Positions 43,306 to 55,234 of a stretch of 64,000 bases of DNA are shown in pieces. Both the position numbers and the translations under genes were made by a program. The stretch covers positions 10,887,172 through 10,951,171 of the forward strand of contig JAEMBT020000008.1 of the NCBI GenBank assembly GCA_018873245.2, in the 5' to 3' direction. Each line of letters opens with the position of its first letter. The stretch's first letter is position 1. The notes under the pieces are model-generated. The model worked only from the letters and a program-made list of their open reading frames with translations, was not told the DNA's origin and made no database searches. The DNA is from Archegozetes longisetosus (lineage: Eukaryota > Arthropoda > Arachnida > Sarcoptiformes > Trhypochthoniidae).

Positions 43306-44539
43306 TAGTCGAGAGGCTTCTATAGAATGATAGAATCTGATCAATAGAACATGTTCAAGCTGAACATCTTCCCTAAGCTTAAAGTAACAGATATTTGCTT
43401 GATCCTAATTTTCTTGTCTACCGTCAAGAATATGCCCCATACGAGACTTCTTTAGTATTTCAAAATAGAAAATGTTATTTACATTTAAATGAGGATATTT
43501 TAAATTATCTATGAATAAATTAATCATATTTTAGATGAAAACCAGAACTCGATGACAGTTGACTGCATAAACTGTTTATTATTTATACTGATACCACTAC
43601 CATCACCATTAGTTGAGACAATCTTTTCATTAAAACCATAATTTGATTGATTGTTCCTTAGACGTCATTATTTACAACAATACGATTAATAAATAATTAT
43701 ATAAATAAGAAGAAATGTTTGATATGTGAGCTTTAATCTTTACTTCTTATTAAAGTAAATATAAGAACTTATACAATATTTGTAGTTTATAATTGACAGA
43801 ACTTAACGACGTTTATACAAAGAAAAAGGCCGTCACCATGTCAGCCTTCCCATAATGCGCATTAATGTGTTGCCAAATTCAATTTTTAAATTACTTTATT
43901 TACTATATTCGGTATTCTATCATTTTTAAAATATGTCCAATATTACTATTTGATGGAAAGTATACCATCACAACACGTTACTTCTGGTTTCTGTGAACGG
44001 TCGCTGAGTGTTTGAGCGTAAAGTTAAACAAAAGAGGCTCTCTTTAAGAACCATATCAAGATAGCATATTTCAGAAAAATTTCCTAATAAAAACATAACA
44101 ATTTTTGGACTAAATTGAAAATGTTGAAGATTGTGTTAAAAGTAAGCTCTCATTGAAATAAAAGTTCAAAAAGAAAGCCTGCAAATGAAGTATTATTCGA
44201 TTCGATATAACTTTTTAAATTATCGTGAATAAGCTTACTTTATAATCGTTTCAAATGATTCACTATCCTCTACATAATTGGATGATTCTATTTTTGGTAT
44301 GATTTTTGTTTATATTTTCACTTATTAATGTTAAAAATCAGTCGAACTTATGATTTCCAATACTTATCTACACTAAGACGTGCTTTGCCTTCGATTTGAT
44401 TAAGTTCGAAAAATGCAAGTTAATAGAGAAGCTTTCTAAACAACATCTTTATTATTAATAAAAAAAAATTTGAAAAAAATTGGACCTCGAGTCAGTACAA
44501 AAGCAAAATATATTAAAGCTTAAAATATTATTACAAAAG
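43306..44539. other. Intergenic DNA, 3' flank of glycosyltransferase copy 1
   Basis: No gene. 44100-44340 (shared text ATTCTATTTTTGGTATGA) matches 47945-48190, the 3' flank of glycosyltransferase copy 2. So the duplicated unit includes at least 400 bp after the gene. Confidence 0.45.
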
Positions 44540-46550
44540 TTATTTCACAAGATTCTCAATAAGTTCAATGGCTTTTGTAAGGCTTTGAGAATTTCGAATA
44601 CGATTTGATGCTTCAGTCAATTTAACTTTTAGTTTTTCATTATTCAACACATTTTCAATAGATGTGAGCAATTCTTCTTCAGTACAGTTGTAAGGATCGA
44701 GTCGAATACCAAATCCTTTTTCATGGATTCTCTGAGCATTATCGTATTGATCGGCAAATAAGGGCATTACAATCATTGGTTTACCAAAAGAAAATGTTTC
44801 TGTCACTGTATTATTTCCACCGTGAGTTATTACCAAATCTACTAATGGTAAGACTTTTGTTTGAGAACATATCTCTCACCCCACATATTATCTGCTAATT
44901 CAAACTGATCATGAAGTGGTCCTTTCGATACTATAAATTTATGTGATGACTTAGCAAGAATTGAAATCAATCTCTTCATGAGATTGACATCTATCGAACC
45001 CATTGAACCCAATGAGAAATAAATCAATTTTCCAGAATTGTTATTGTTCTCATTCTTAATTAATACATCTGGAAGTTTAAACTCTTGTTCTCCTTCACGT
45101 ATAAACGCATCAATTCTGAACCACTTATCAGGAATTGGTCTAACATCTGTATAATCAAGTTCTTCTGGATATCCATATAATTAAGATATGGTGAATCTGG
45201 GATGCATAGACTTCCAGTTATTTCTGGATATCCATTCTCTACTAACCACTTGTTGAATGTATTTTTTGGTAGCTCAAACCATTTATCTGAAACCTTTTTA
45301 AACTCTTTCCATTCATTTCTGTCACCATCTATTGGATAGCCTGTAATTATAACTCAAGTTTTCACTTTATATTCTTTAAAAACTATAAGATACATAATAA
45401 CATTAAATAATTAGTTGTTTAGATGAAAATCAGGGTTTAATTCCGATTGACCAACAAATAGATGACAAAAAACTCAAAGTCTAACAACAAAATCTCAACA
45501 AATAGATGCCAAATAAATAAAATCTCTTAATTTACCTAACAATTTCATAAACACTTGTTTTCAAATTATTAAAGGAGTCAGATTTATAAACTATTTTATA
45601 AATTTCAAAAAATGGTCTTCAAATTTTAAATTCTCTGAAATTTTTCTTTTTAGTAATACGCTGATCTTTTCTCTTATTCTCTAACAATAATTTTTTATCT
45701 AATTAACTATAGAGAAAATACTATTTAGGCATTGCTTAAATGAACTGCTATTCAATAGTAACTTGTTGGATATTTATTTTCTAGGCTTCTAGTTTTTGGC
45801 CTTTTATTTGTTGGTCAATCGGGAGGACGTCAAAATCAATTCATTGAATTTCATAAATAATTAAAAACAAAAAATTTCTTAAATATTTCCCAAGAACTTC
45901 TTTCAGTTTCTGGATATTCTCATCTAATTCAATTCTATTGTATTACCAATGTGTTTATGTACGGTCTTTTAGAAAAATTAGGATTAAAATTAATCAAAAA
46001 TTATTTCAATGAACATGATAAATATCTTAATAGACAAAGATGTATACTAACCACTTCCTTCAGGAGGTGTTCTGTCATCTTCGATAACATACAATGGATT
46101 ACCACTGAATGAGTAAACCCATGGCTTATCAGAGTAGATTATTGAAGGAGAGCCAAAAAAGTGATCAATAATGAATAGATCAGGCTTTTGTCTTTCAATT
46201 ATAGCCTTGAGAATAGGCTCCATTCTTATCGTACTTTTCGCGAGTTCATTGAAAGAGTCATCTTTGGTCATTATTTTTGTCTTTTCTAATGAAGAAATTC
46301 CTGATAAAATCCCAGATTTTAATAGTATACTTGCACCGTGATCTCCAGGCTTTTCAAATTTTTCAGCATTTGGATCTTCGATTATTTCCTCAACAAATCC
46401 ATACTTATCGAGGACTCCTTTCCATGGCTTAGGCACTGCAAAAACTATTTTATGTCCACGATCTCGAAGACGTTCTCCAAGACCTATACATGCGTTAACA
46501 TGTCCAACAGCATCCACGGGAACAAACAATATTGTTAATTTTTTAGTCAT
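44540..46550 (-). pseudogene. UDP-glycosyltransferase, copy 1, with two 1-bp frameshifts
   Basis: UGTs transfer a sugar from a UDP-sugar to small lipophilic acceptors. Exon 1 is 46550-46052 and exon 2 is 45340-44540, with a 711-bp intron. N-terminal acceptor-domain text includes GHVNACIGLGERLRDRGHKI. The donor-binding signature at the C-terminus reads HGGNNTVTETFSFGKPMIV followed by PLF-DQYDNA. No signal peptide and no C-terminal membrane span are seen, unlike typical animal UGTs but like mite UGTs. Compared with copy 2, one base is missing near 45179 (AA for AAA) and one near 44864 (G for GG). Without these lesions the frame would be 434 codons. It is a pseudogene, or the indels are homopolymer sequencing errors. 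Confidence 0.8.
45441..45826. mobile_element. MITE in the intron of glycosyltransferase copy 1
   Basis: The terminal inverted repeat is TCC(C)GATTGACCAACAAATA, followed by GATGACAAAAAACT on one side and its counterpart AGTTTTTGGCC on the other. It is absent from the shorter (287 bp) intron of copy 2. No protein. Confidence 0.65.
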
Positions 46551-48374
46551 TTTATCCAAAATTGTTGTACCTAAAGTTGAAAAGTTAATTTTATTGAGAA
46601 TCAATGGCTGAATAGAATGACGAAACCAGTTTAAAGTTTTCAATCAAAAGTAAAAATTGCTCTGAGAGAAACACTTTTATATTTGACGATCAAAACCAGT
46701 TCCTGACAGGCGACTCACGATTTATTCAAAAGTTTCAACAATACTAATTAATGTCTATCAGATGTATATTTGAGCGAAGATCCTCGAGTTTTATACTGTC
46801 TATCTTATGAATAGAGGTTAAATTTTAAAATGTAATTTGTTTACAGTAAGAGCGCGCTAACTTGAATGTATTTTTGTAAGTAAATGGATTATTACATCAT
46901 GAAGCATAATTGCAAAGTTTCTATCTGGTTATTAAATGATGAAACTTGTTTTGTAGACCGACAACATTCACTTTATTTTTGGCTTCAAAAGAAATGTTAA
47001 TACTTGAATAGCCCCTAGCATAATCATCAATATTTACCTTGAATCTATAGTGAATTACAAATGAATGCAAATAGCTTAACCTTAATCCCTAATATGTACA
47101 GGTAAAAAGTAGGCACAAGCACTACAATTGAATGACTACTGAGTCGTTTTTATGTAAAAGTATCAAGCATGTTAAAGTACAATTATGGGCTCTAAAATTT
47201 CCTAATGGATAAAGAAGCTAAATTATTTGGGTCTGAAACTTTTAAATAAGACATTCAGTTTTAAACTTCATAAATGATAGATTAAACACACAGAGTTTGA
47301 AAAGAAGATTTATTTTTAGAATTTCATTTTAATTCTTATGAGTTCAATCCCGATGAAGTTAACTCTTTAAACAACATTTATTAAAAAATATGAATATTAA
47401 TTAAATATTTACTCCAACCTTCATGTTTTACAATTACATTTTGCCATCTTATCATCAAAACTTTTTAATCTATCGCGAGAAGCAATTTGTTTATGAATCA
47501 ATTGATTTAATTTGTTTTAACATAATTTCTATAAAATTCGATATGAGAATGATCGCAACGTCACTAAAGCTGTTTATTAATAATGCGATGCTTGTTGATA
47601 ATCATAGATTACACCTAAAGTTTACTTAGACTTTGATTTTCAATAATCAATTGTCAGTTAGCAATTGTTATCAAAGATTCACTACTTCCGATGAACTTGA
47701 AATGGCTTATAAGGAAGTTATAGATGATGTAAACTTAAAAGGTTCCACCACTGGCATTGGACACCTACCACTGAGGTGGGCGCTGGTCAACCAGACTGGG
47801 GGCGAATATGTTTACTAATCGTTTGTTCAAGTTTCAGTTTCATTAAGTGTCTTTAAAGATATGATAGTCCCGATACTTAGCAAAAGTCCTAATATATTAT
47901 ATAGAAAAAGGGTGTCTCTAAGTGGGCCTCCTTGTAATACCCATCACTCTGTTGTAAACTTAGGGTTAAATTGAAAAAAGTTGAAGTTCAAGTTAAAATC
48001 AAGCTCTTATTGAAATATAAGCTTAAATAGAAACTCTGCAAATGAAGGATCATTCATTCGAACTAACTTTTAGATAATAGTCGAAACAATAAATTTAAAA
48101 TTGTTGCGAACAATTCAATATCCTCTCCACTTTTAGGTGATTCTATTTTTGGTATGATTTTTGTTTATATTTTTGCTGATTAATGCCGACAGTCAGCCAA
48201 ACTTACAATAATACTTCAAATACTTATCAACACTAAGGAATGACTTCAATTTGATTTAATTTGGAAAAATGTGAGTTAGAAGAGAAACCTTTCAAATGAT
48301 AGCTTTATTGTTAATAAAGCAAATTAAAGAACAAATTTAACTTTGAGTCGGCATAAAAGCAATGTATATAAAAG
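46551..48374. other. Intergenic DNA between the two glycosyltransferase copies
   Basis: No supported gene. The dispersed repeat is at 47010-47185. The + frame at 47633-47818 includes a less AT-rich segment (47740-47815) whose origin I cannot identify. From 47945 the 3' flank of copy 2 begins; AATAAA on the - strand at 48304-48309 is 66 nt beyond its stop. Confidence 0.45.
47010..47185. repeat. Dispersed about 200-bp repeat, copy 4
   Basis: Same family as 16615-16830, 24040-24245 and 38440-38605 (AATGCAAATAGCTTAACC; GAATGACTACTGAGTCG). Confidence 0.6.
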
Positions 48375-49962
48375 TTATTTCACAAGATTTTCAATAAGTT
48401 CAATGGCTTTTGTAAGGCTTTGAGAATTTTGGATACGATTTGATGCTTCAGTCAATTTAACTTTTAGTTTTTCATTATTCAAAAGATTATCAATAGATGT
48501 GAACAATTCTTCTTCAGTACAATTGTAAGGATCGAGTCGAATACCAAATCCTTTTTCATGGATTCTCTGAGCATTATCGTATTGATCGCCAAATAAAGGC
48601 ATTACAATCATTGGTTTACCAAAAGAAAATGTTTCTGTCACTGTATTATTTCCACCGTGAGTTATTACTAAATCTACTAATGGTAAGACTTTAGTTTGAG
48701 GAACATATCTCTCACCCCACATATTATGTGCTAATTCAAACTGATTATGAAGTGGTCCTTTCGATACTATAAATTTATGTGATGACTTAGCAAGAATTGA
48801 AATCAATCTCTTCATGAGATTGACATCTACAGAACCCATTGAACCCATCGAGAAATAAATCAATTTTCCGGAATTGTTGTTGTTCTCATTCTTAATTAAT
48901 ACATCTGGAAGTTTAAACTCTTCTTCTCCTTCACGTATAAACGCATCAATTCTGAACCACTTATCAGGAATTGGTCTAACATCTGTATAATCGAGTTCTT
49001 CTGGATATCCATATAAATTAAGATATGGTGAATCTGGGATACATCGACTTCCAGTTATTTCTGGATATCCATTCTCTACTAACCACTTGTTGAATGTATT
49101 TTTGGTAGCTCAAACACTTTATCTGAAGCTTTTTTAAATTCTTTCCATTCATTTCTGTCACCATTTGTTGGTAAACCTATAGTTATAACTCCTATTTTTA
49201 CTTTATACACTTCAAAAATTTATTGTACAATAGATAACTAGTAGTTGAGTTAAAAATTAATTCATTGAAATTTACAAATAATAATAAAAATTTTCTAAAT
49301 GTTTCCCAACGCTTCATTCGATTTCCAGATATTTGCATCTAATTCAATTCTATTGTAATATAAAGTCTTGTGTATTTTAGGAAAATAGAGATCAAACTTA
49401 ATCAAAAATAATTTCAAGGAACAAGATAAATATCTTAATCAATAGACAAAGATATATACTAACCACTTCCTCCAGGAGGTGTTCTATCATCTTCGATAGC
49501 AGACAATGGATTAGGACTGAATGAGTGAACCCATGGCTTATCAGAGTAGATTATTAAAGGAGAGCCAACAAGGTGATCAATAATGAATAGATCAGGCTTT
49601 TGTCTTTCAATAATGGCCTTGAGAATAGGCTCCATCTTCATCGTTCTTATAAAGAGGTCATTGAAGACGTTATGTTCGACCAATATTTTCATCTTTTCTA
49701 ATGAAGAAGCTCCTGATAAAATTCCAGATTTGAATAGAATACTTGTACTGTAATCTCCAGGCTTTTCAAAATTTTCAATATCTGAGTCTTCAAGTATTTC
49801 CTCAACAAATCTATACTTAACGAGTACTCCTTTCCAAGATTGAGGTAGTGCGAAAACTATTTTATGCCCACGATCTCGAAGACGTTCTCCAAGACCTATA
49901 CATGCGTTCACATGCCCAACAGCATCAAGGGGAATAAACAATATTGTTAACTTTTTGGCCAT
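48375..49962 (-). pseudogene. UDP-glycosyltransferase, copy 2, with one 1-bp frameshift
   Basis: Exon 1 is 49962-49464 and exon 2 is 49176-48375, with a 287-bp intron. It is very similar to copy 1. The start is the ATG at 49962; the frame reaches a TTG upstream. Exon 2 is open from about 49095 to the stop and contains the complete donor-binding signature HGGNNTVTETFSFGKPMIV followed by PLFGDQYDNA. One T is missing from a run at about 49099-49103 (five where copy 1 has six), which shifts the frame near the exon 2 start. The lesion differs from those of copy 1, and each copy has the intact form at the other's lesions. It is either an independent pseudogene or a functional gene with a base-calling error. 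Confidence 0.8.
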
Positions 49963-50347
49963 ATTATCCAAAAGAGTTTTTCCAGAAAGTTGAAAAGTTA
50001 TGTTTATTGAGAATCAATGGCTCTATAGAATAACGAAACCATTTTAGTTTTCAATAAGGGTATAAGTTGCTCTGAGAGGAACTTTTATTTTTTATGATCA
50101 AAACTTTCAAATAATATCGATCATATGAATAGAAGTTGTATTTAAAATATAGTATATTTATAGTGAAAGCATTGTAGGAAGGTATTGCTCAAAATAAATG
50201 GAAATCACATTACCTGACATAATTGCAAGAGTTGTAGTTTGTTAACAAATGATGAAACTTGATAATTAGACCGACAAAATTCGCTTTATTTTTGCAGAAT
50301 AAACGTTCCGATTTAAATTGAAATTGCGTATCAAAACTGTTATCGAT
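49963..50347. other. Upstream DNA of glycosyltransferase copy 2
   Basis: Similar to 46551-46990 upstream of copy 1 (shared AGACCGACAA.ATTC.CTTTATTTTTG). No other feature seen. Confidence 0.45.
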
Positions 50348-51490
50348 GCTAAATATCCTAAAAACATTTTCGGTTTCCTCAGATATATCTCTCCATCCAT
50401 ATTAGGTCTTAAACTTTTTCCTGTATCCAAGTCAACGATCTTTAATCCAACATTCTCAGAAACAAGACTAACACTTCCAATTTAGAGTTAAAAACATCTA
50501 CAACTGTAACGAATCCTGCCATGCCATAAACTTAATTGAAAATGAAATAATTTTTAATTAAAATCATAACAATCAATTCTATAAAATGATATTTAGTTAA
50601 AATGCTGATACAAACTTTCACTAAAAATAAAATTGTATTATTCCATCAGTCCTTTGGCCACATCTATGGGAAATTTCAAGCCTCCAGTTACTATAAACTT
50701 TAGACTCGATATATCATATTTATCTTTGAGGTCTCGATCCAACAATAGATGTCCAAAAGAAGAAAACAATGGTAAAACATTAATTTTATACTTTTCTATT
50801 GATTGTACAATTAATTCTTCATTGATCTCTTCATATATCACTATAGTTTGTCCCGAACTAATCCACGCGAGTAAAAAAAAAGTACCACTCACGTGTCCCA
50901 GTGGGTAAACTTCAGCAATGATCACATTTTCTTTCGATCTCAGACCAAAGAATAGATGAAATGATTCTAAATTTGCTAGTGTGTAATCATTGCTCCTTTT
51001 GGTAAACCAGTTGTACCAGAAGTATAAATAATTTTGATCAAATCTTCTTTGGGTTTCACATCAAAATATGGGATTTTTTCTAGCTTTTCATCAATTCCTT
51101 CACTCAATAGTTCATTGAATGGCAGAAAAGTATCATAACTACCATCAAATACAATCCCTAATTTTATTTGTTTGTTTATATCGCTATTTGGATCTTTCAA
51201 TACTTTATGGACAATGGGTGAGTTCAAGACTGATGTGAATATAAAAGTCGATCCACTGTCTTGAATATGATTTTTAGCTCAAATATACCATTAGTTGGCT
51301 TGACGGGTGTGAATGTGTTACCCAAGAGGTAAATGGTAAATTGCAATGTAGCGTACTCTAAATTATTTTGACTAAAACAAAAGATTATATCTAATTTTGT
51401 GATCCCTCTTTTGATTAATGCAACTGCAACACTATTTCCTTTAGATATCAATTCTTTCACAGTTAGTTTTGCTCCAGTTTTAGCATCAAA
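50348..51490 (-). pseudogene. Acyl-CoA synthetase pseudogene, copy 5
   Basis: Exon 2 homology is 51490-50622, frameshifted near 51270 and 50980, where about 10-15 bp are also missing. It still shows IIYTSGTTGLPKGAMITH and the downstream EVYPLGHVSGT text. A 5' part of exon 3 follows (50529-50348), ending abruptly; the rest of exon 3, exon 4 and exon 1 are absent. Some segments are nearly identical to copies 2 and 3, others to none, suggesting patchy conversion before decay. Confidence 0.85.
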
Positions 51491-51675
51491 CTTAATTGGG
51501 AAAAATATCACAATTTTAATCAATAATATTCTTCACTCAAAGAAATATACTTCAGATTCCCAAAATGTGAGAAAAGCTTTAGATTTATGATACTCCGTGA
51601 CTAAATAAAGAGTTTATAAACTCATACTCATTAAATAATTAAGTTTTTAATTCTAATCACTGATGATGATAAATA

Positions 51676-52205
51676 TTAGGTCGAACCAAAAGTCTTTGCC
51701 AAATTTTTTTCAAATATTTCAAAAACAGTAAAAGATACTAAAGGTTGGTTTTTATCATCAGATGAACATGATATCCACCTATAATTAAGATCGTTTACCA
51801 GGGGTCAGGCAGCAAGATAATACCAAAAAATTCTTGATTCTTGTTAATCACCCCGAATTGTAGAATATGGGTTTCCTTCAAAAGTCCTTTAAAAAAGTGC
51901 TTTTTTTATTTTAGACTTTTATGCAAGCTATTCCATCCAAGGTTGATTTGCGATTTTACTTGGCGTATCCCCCGATAACATATAATGCCCTTATTTTTCA
52001 CTTCTAATCTTGCCATGTTACACTTTCAGGAAGTTTTGTCAAAAAACATTTACTAATATTAAAATCAAAATAATAGTGATAATTTTGTGAAACTTCAATA
52101 TTACGTAGTAAATACATAAGTGAATATTATTCAATAATAATCTTGGGAAAAATACTTATAAACAAGGAATAAAAAGGGTTGGCAGGAACTTTTGGTTCGA
52201 CCTAA
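51676..52205. mobile_element. Mariner-like MITE between synthetase pseudogenes 5 and 6
   Basis: The 530-bp element has terminal inverted repeats starting TTAGGTCGAACCAAAAGT (left) and its inverted match, flanked by TA on both sides (51674-51675, 52206-52207). This fits mariner TTAGGT termini and TA targets. No transposase ORF. Confidence 0.8.
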
Positions 52206-52377
52206 TAATAAAACTCTAAAATGCACAAAATCATTGATTTAATTTAGTTATAATTTGGCAATCATAAAATTTTTTAAATTCTGGAATTAGAGGCATATTC
52301 AATAAACTTTAAATTTGATTTTACACATGAGGCTATCCACGAATTTAATTAAAGCTTTATGAATTTATCTGATCACA

Positions 52378-53055
52378 CGCCAATAACTTCATTTTAAACT
52401 AAACTCTTAAAGTAATTTCGACCAACTTTTCCAATAACAGTTAGAGGAATTTTATCAACAAATATGACACCACCTCGAAGTCGTTTCTGAAATCCCATGT
52501 TATCTATAATAAAAAAATTATCAATTACTCTCGCATCAAAAACATGAATTAATTTTTTGTCAATTCCAAACCTTCAACAAATTTAATCAATTCTTCTTCA
52601 GTCACTTCAGAACGTTTTTTCACATAAGATCTTGGATACTGTCCATCAGTTGTATGCTTCACACCGACGACAACAACGGATTCGACTGATTTGTGAGTCA
52701 ATAATAAACTCTCGATTTCAACGGGAAATACAGACCACGTCTTAAACTTAATTATTTCTTTGATTCTATCAGTAATAAAAGTTCTTTCCTCTTCATCATA
52801 ATGTCCAACATCTCCCGTACGAAACCATCCATCACTATCTATTGCAGCCTTAGTTGCACTCTCATTATTCAGACATCCTGAAAACATTTACCATCCCCTG
52901 AGATATATCTCTCCATATATATTAGGACCTAAACTTTTTCCTGTATTTAAGTCAACTATTTTCAGTTCAGTGTTTACTGAAACAACACCAACACTTCCGA
53001 TACTATAGTTATTGTTTTCTATAGGACACAAATATTCAGTCATTCCATATCCTAA
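52378..53055 (-). pseudogene. Acyl-CoA synthetase pseudogene, copy 6
   Basis: Only exons 3 (about 53055-52564) and 4 (about 52507-52378) remain. Exon 3 keeps GYGMTE and FRTGDVGHYDEEE (Arg for His), but has a nonsense codon TAA (52886-52888) where other copies read RGPKMFSGY. Exons 1 and 2 are missing upstream. The stop plus truncation make it a pseudogene. The 3' half of exon 3 is nearly identical to copy 3. Confidence 0.85.
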
Positions 53056-53685
53056 TTTAAACCAATTTTTGCAAGAACCTCATTATCCTCTGAGCGAAAG
53101 TGGAAAAGTGTTAAAAAGAAGTAGAAATCTTTTAAAATGTAAAAACTTTTAAATATGTTTATAATATTTTTATGTATCAACCAAATATTGAAATCACGTC
53201 TAAATCTTATGCTATATTCATTTTGTATATTTTTATTAAATATTATTTTAAATACATATAATCATTTAAGAAAGTAAAAGATTACAATCAAAAAAAGTCT
53301 AATATTACTAAGAATTTAATAGAATATTTGTTTCAAAATCCTGGATGAATAATTAATTTTAGTACCCAGTTATGCGTTTAGGTTTATGAGCTCGAACCAG
53401 AACGGCATAACATTATGATGTAATAATAGAATCTAGCGCTAATCAACCGAATTTTCATTTGTATTTAAAAGATTAAAATTAATTCTTAAAAAATTTTATT
53501 TAACTTGAACTCAAGTATAAAAATTGGCGAAGCTTTCGATTTAAAAAGCAAGTAAGTAGATTATTAGATCTTGCATTTTAAATATTGTAATGAAATTTAG
53601 TATAATTAAATGAGATTTTATATTCGAGTTGCATTTAGTTTTATTTGTTGGTCATATATATAAATAATTGGTGATAAAGCATAAT
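53056..53685. other. Gene-free stretch
   Basis: AT-rich. 53430-53610 matches 24370-24550 and 18090-18280 (duplicated intergenic DNA). Nothing else seen. Confidence 0.4.
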
Positions 53686-54151
53686 TAGAGATAATGATTA
53701 TTGATTCGAAACCGATTTTAACCGATTCCAACCACCGAAATTTTATCAAAGCTCTCAGTCACATGCCGAAATTAACGAATGTTTCTTAGGGATTAACTAT
53801 GCTTAATAGGGGACAAACAATGGTGAAACTTAAGATCTATAGCAGTCAATTACTTATATATAGCAATAAATAGTTTAGACGCCGAAAGATCATTCAGTAA
53901 ACTTGGTGACATTCCGAATCTTAAAAGATATAAAATTAATGCTGAGACAGTTTCAACGGAAATGATTATGTATTTCAATAGTGATATAGAAAATATTCTT
54001 GATTATTAATTTTAAACTGAGTAAACCGAATTCCGATATAAGTTTTTAATTTTTTTAATACCGAAAATAGCCGAATTTCAAAATAAATTGATGTTACTGA
54101 TTTTAACCGCCGAATTTCCAAAATAAGTAATACCGAAAATCATTATCTCTA
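53686..54151 (+). mobile_element. hAT-derived non-autonomous element
   Basis: The 466-bp element has terminal inverted repeats starting TAGAGATAATGATT, the same YARNG pattern as the intact hAT at 27525. It has an 8-bp target duplication that is now imperfect (AGCATAAT at 53678-53685, GGTATAAT at 54152-54159). Inside is the last part of a hAT transposase on the + strand. Repeated CCGATTTTAACCG/CCGAATTTC motifs lie near the ends. Confidence 0.75.
53827..54009 (+). pseudogene. hAT transposase C-terminal fragment
   Basis: An open frame with the hAT dimerisation motif LDAERSFSKLGDI, then a 35-residue tail ending in NILDY and a stop. Everything upstream of this domain is deleted, as is usual for an internally deleted hAT derivative. 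Confidence 0.7.
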
Positions 54152-54159
54152 GGTATAAT

Positions 54160-54786
54160 GTAAATCACTCAAAACATTTTACAAAATTTGCTTTAGATTG
54201 AAGTGAGCTATCAGTAGGAAGCATCAGTCTAACTATACTAATAAATTAGGCTGTTAGTCAGGACAGGTTAGGAAGGTGAATCGCATAGCGCGCTAGGAGT
54301 AGGAGATTGACGCTTCGTGTGCACATGAAAGAAATGACACCGTAATATCTAATGCCTATGAAAACGATGCACAAACAAAACGAACTGCAACGCGAAGACT
54401 TACCGTTAAATTATGTTCTCAACTTTAAAAACAAAATAATAGTCAAAATTTCACTTGTTAAATATATTTCTTCAATTAAATTTCTCTAATTCAGATTCAT
54501 TCTCAGGAAAGTATCAATGTAAATAGTACACTCAACGAGCTTAAACTTTCATAGATTTTATTATACAACTTCAATATTTCATGTGTTGCCATTACACAGA
54601 ATACGCAATCTAAGAAAGAAATTTCACATAATTTCAGACTCTTTATACGCTTTTCGCAATTTACTAGTTTCACTGCAAAAGAACCCTATTACAAAAGAAT
54701 ACTATTATTGTATGTCAATGATTTCACATCCGAAGACAACACTAAATTCTACTTTTGCTCGATTTTTTTGACATTTTTCTAATTGA
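54160..54786. other. Gene-free stretch
   Basis: The frame at 54583-54771 is not supported. 54700-54786 matches 39890-39966 and continues at 55235, so it is duplicated intergenic DNA interrupted by a MITE. Confidence 0.4.
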
Positions 54787-55234
54787 CCCTTCGTTACAAC
54801 TGTGGGGTAAAATGTTCCCAAGTTTCACTTTAAAAACCTCGCAAAAATCAACGAAATGTCGTTATTTCTCGAGAATTTAGGTATTCCTCAGTTATATATC
54901 TGGCTTTGAATGATAAAAAATCTGATTAATTTAGACTTATAACTTTACTTTAAACATTTTTTTTCTGACAACATGTTTGGTTGAGAACAGAAATTTGCCC
55001 TGACATCACAGTGCTGTAATGTCGCTATTAGTAATTTGAACCACTGATTATGCTGTAGCAGATAATAACTAAAAATTAATTAATTAGTAAACTTAATCTT
55101 CGAAAACAAGGGCTAACCTTGATTCTTAAAGCATTCAGACTAACCTAGAACAGATATAAAGGGTGGAAAACGTGGGGTAACATCTTACCCCACAGTTAAT
55201 TTTACGTTTTCGGAAGATAAGTTGTGACGATAGG
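54787..55234. mobile_element. piggyBac-like MITE with a paralogous empty site
   Basis: The left end is CCCTTCGTTACAACTGTGGGG. The right end pairs imperfectly with it (inverted CCTATCGTCACAACTT), and an inner CTGTGGGGTAA.ATGTT repeat is nearly perfect. The flanks are TTGA (54783-54786, a decayed TTAA) and TTAA (55235-55238). The paralogous copy near 39963-39966 has a single TTAA and no insert. CC-rich ends plus TTAA identify a piggyBac-type element without transposase. Confidence 0.75.

Noticed and set aside
47633-47818. + strand ORF with a less AT-rich end
   Set aside because: No recognisable domain, no splice partner, absent from the paralogous block; kept only as a remark.
20606-53055. Bacterial-style biosynthetic operon or bacterial contamination
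   Set aside because: Genes have GT-AG introns at conserved positions, separate poly(A) signals and kilobase-scale intergenic spacing; this is a eukaryotic tandem array.
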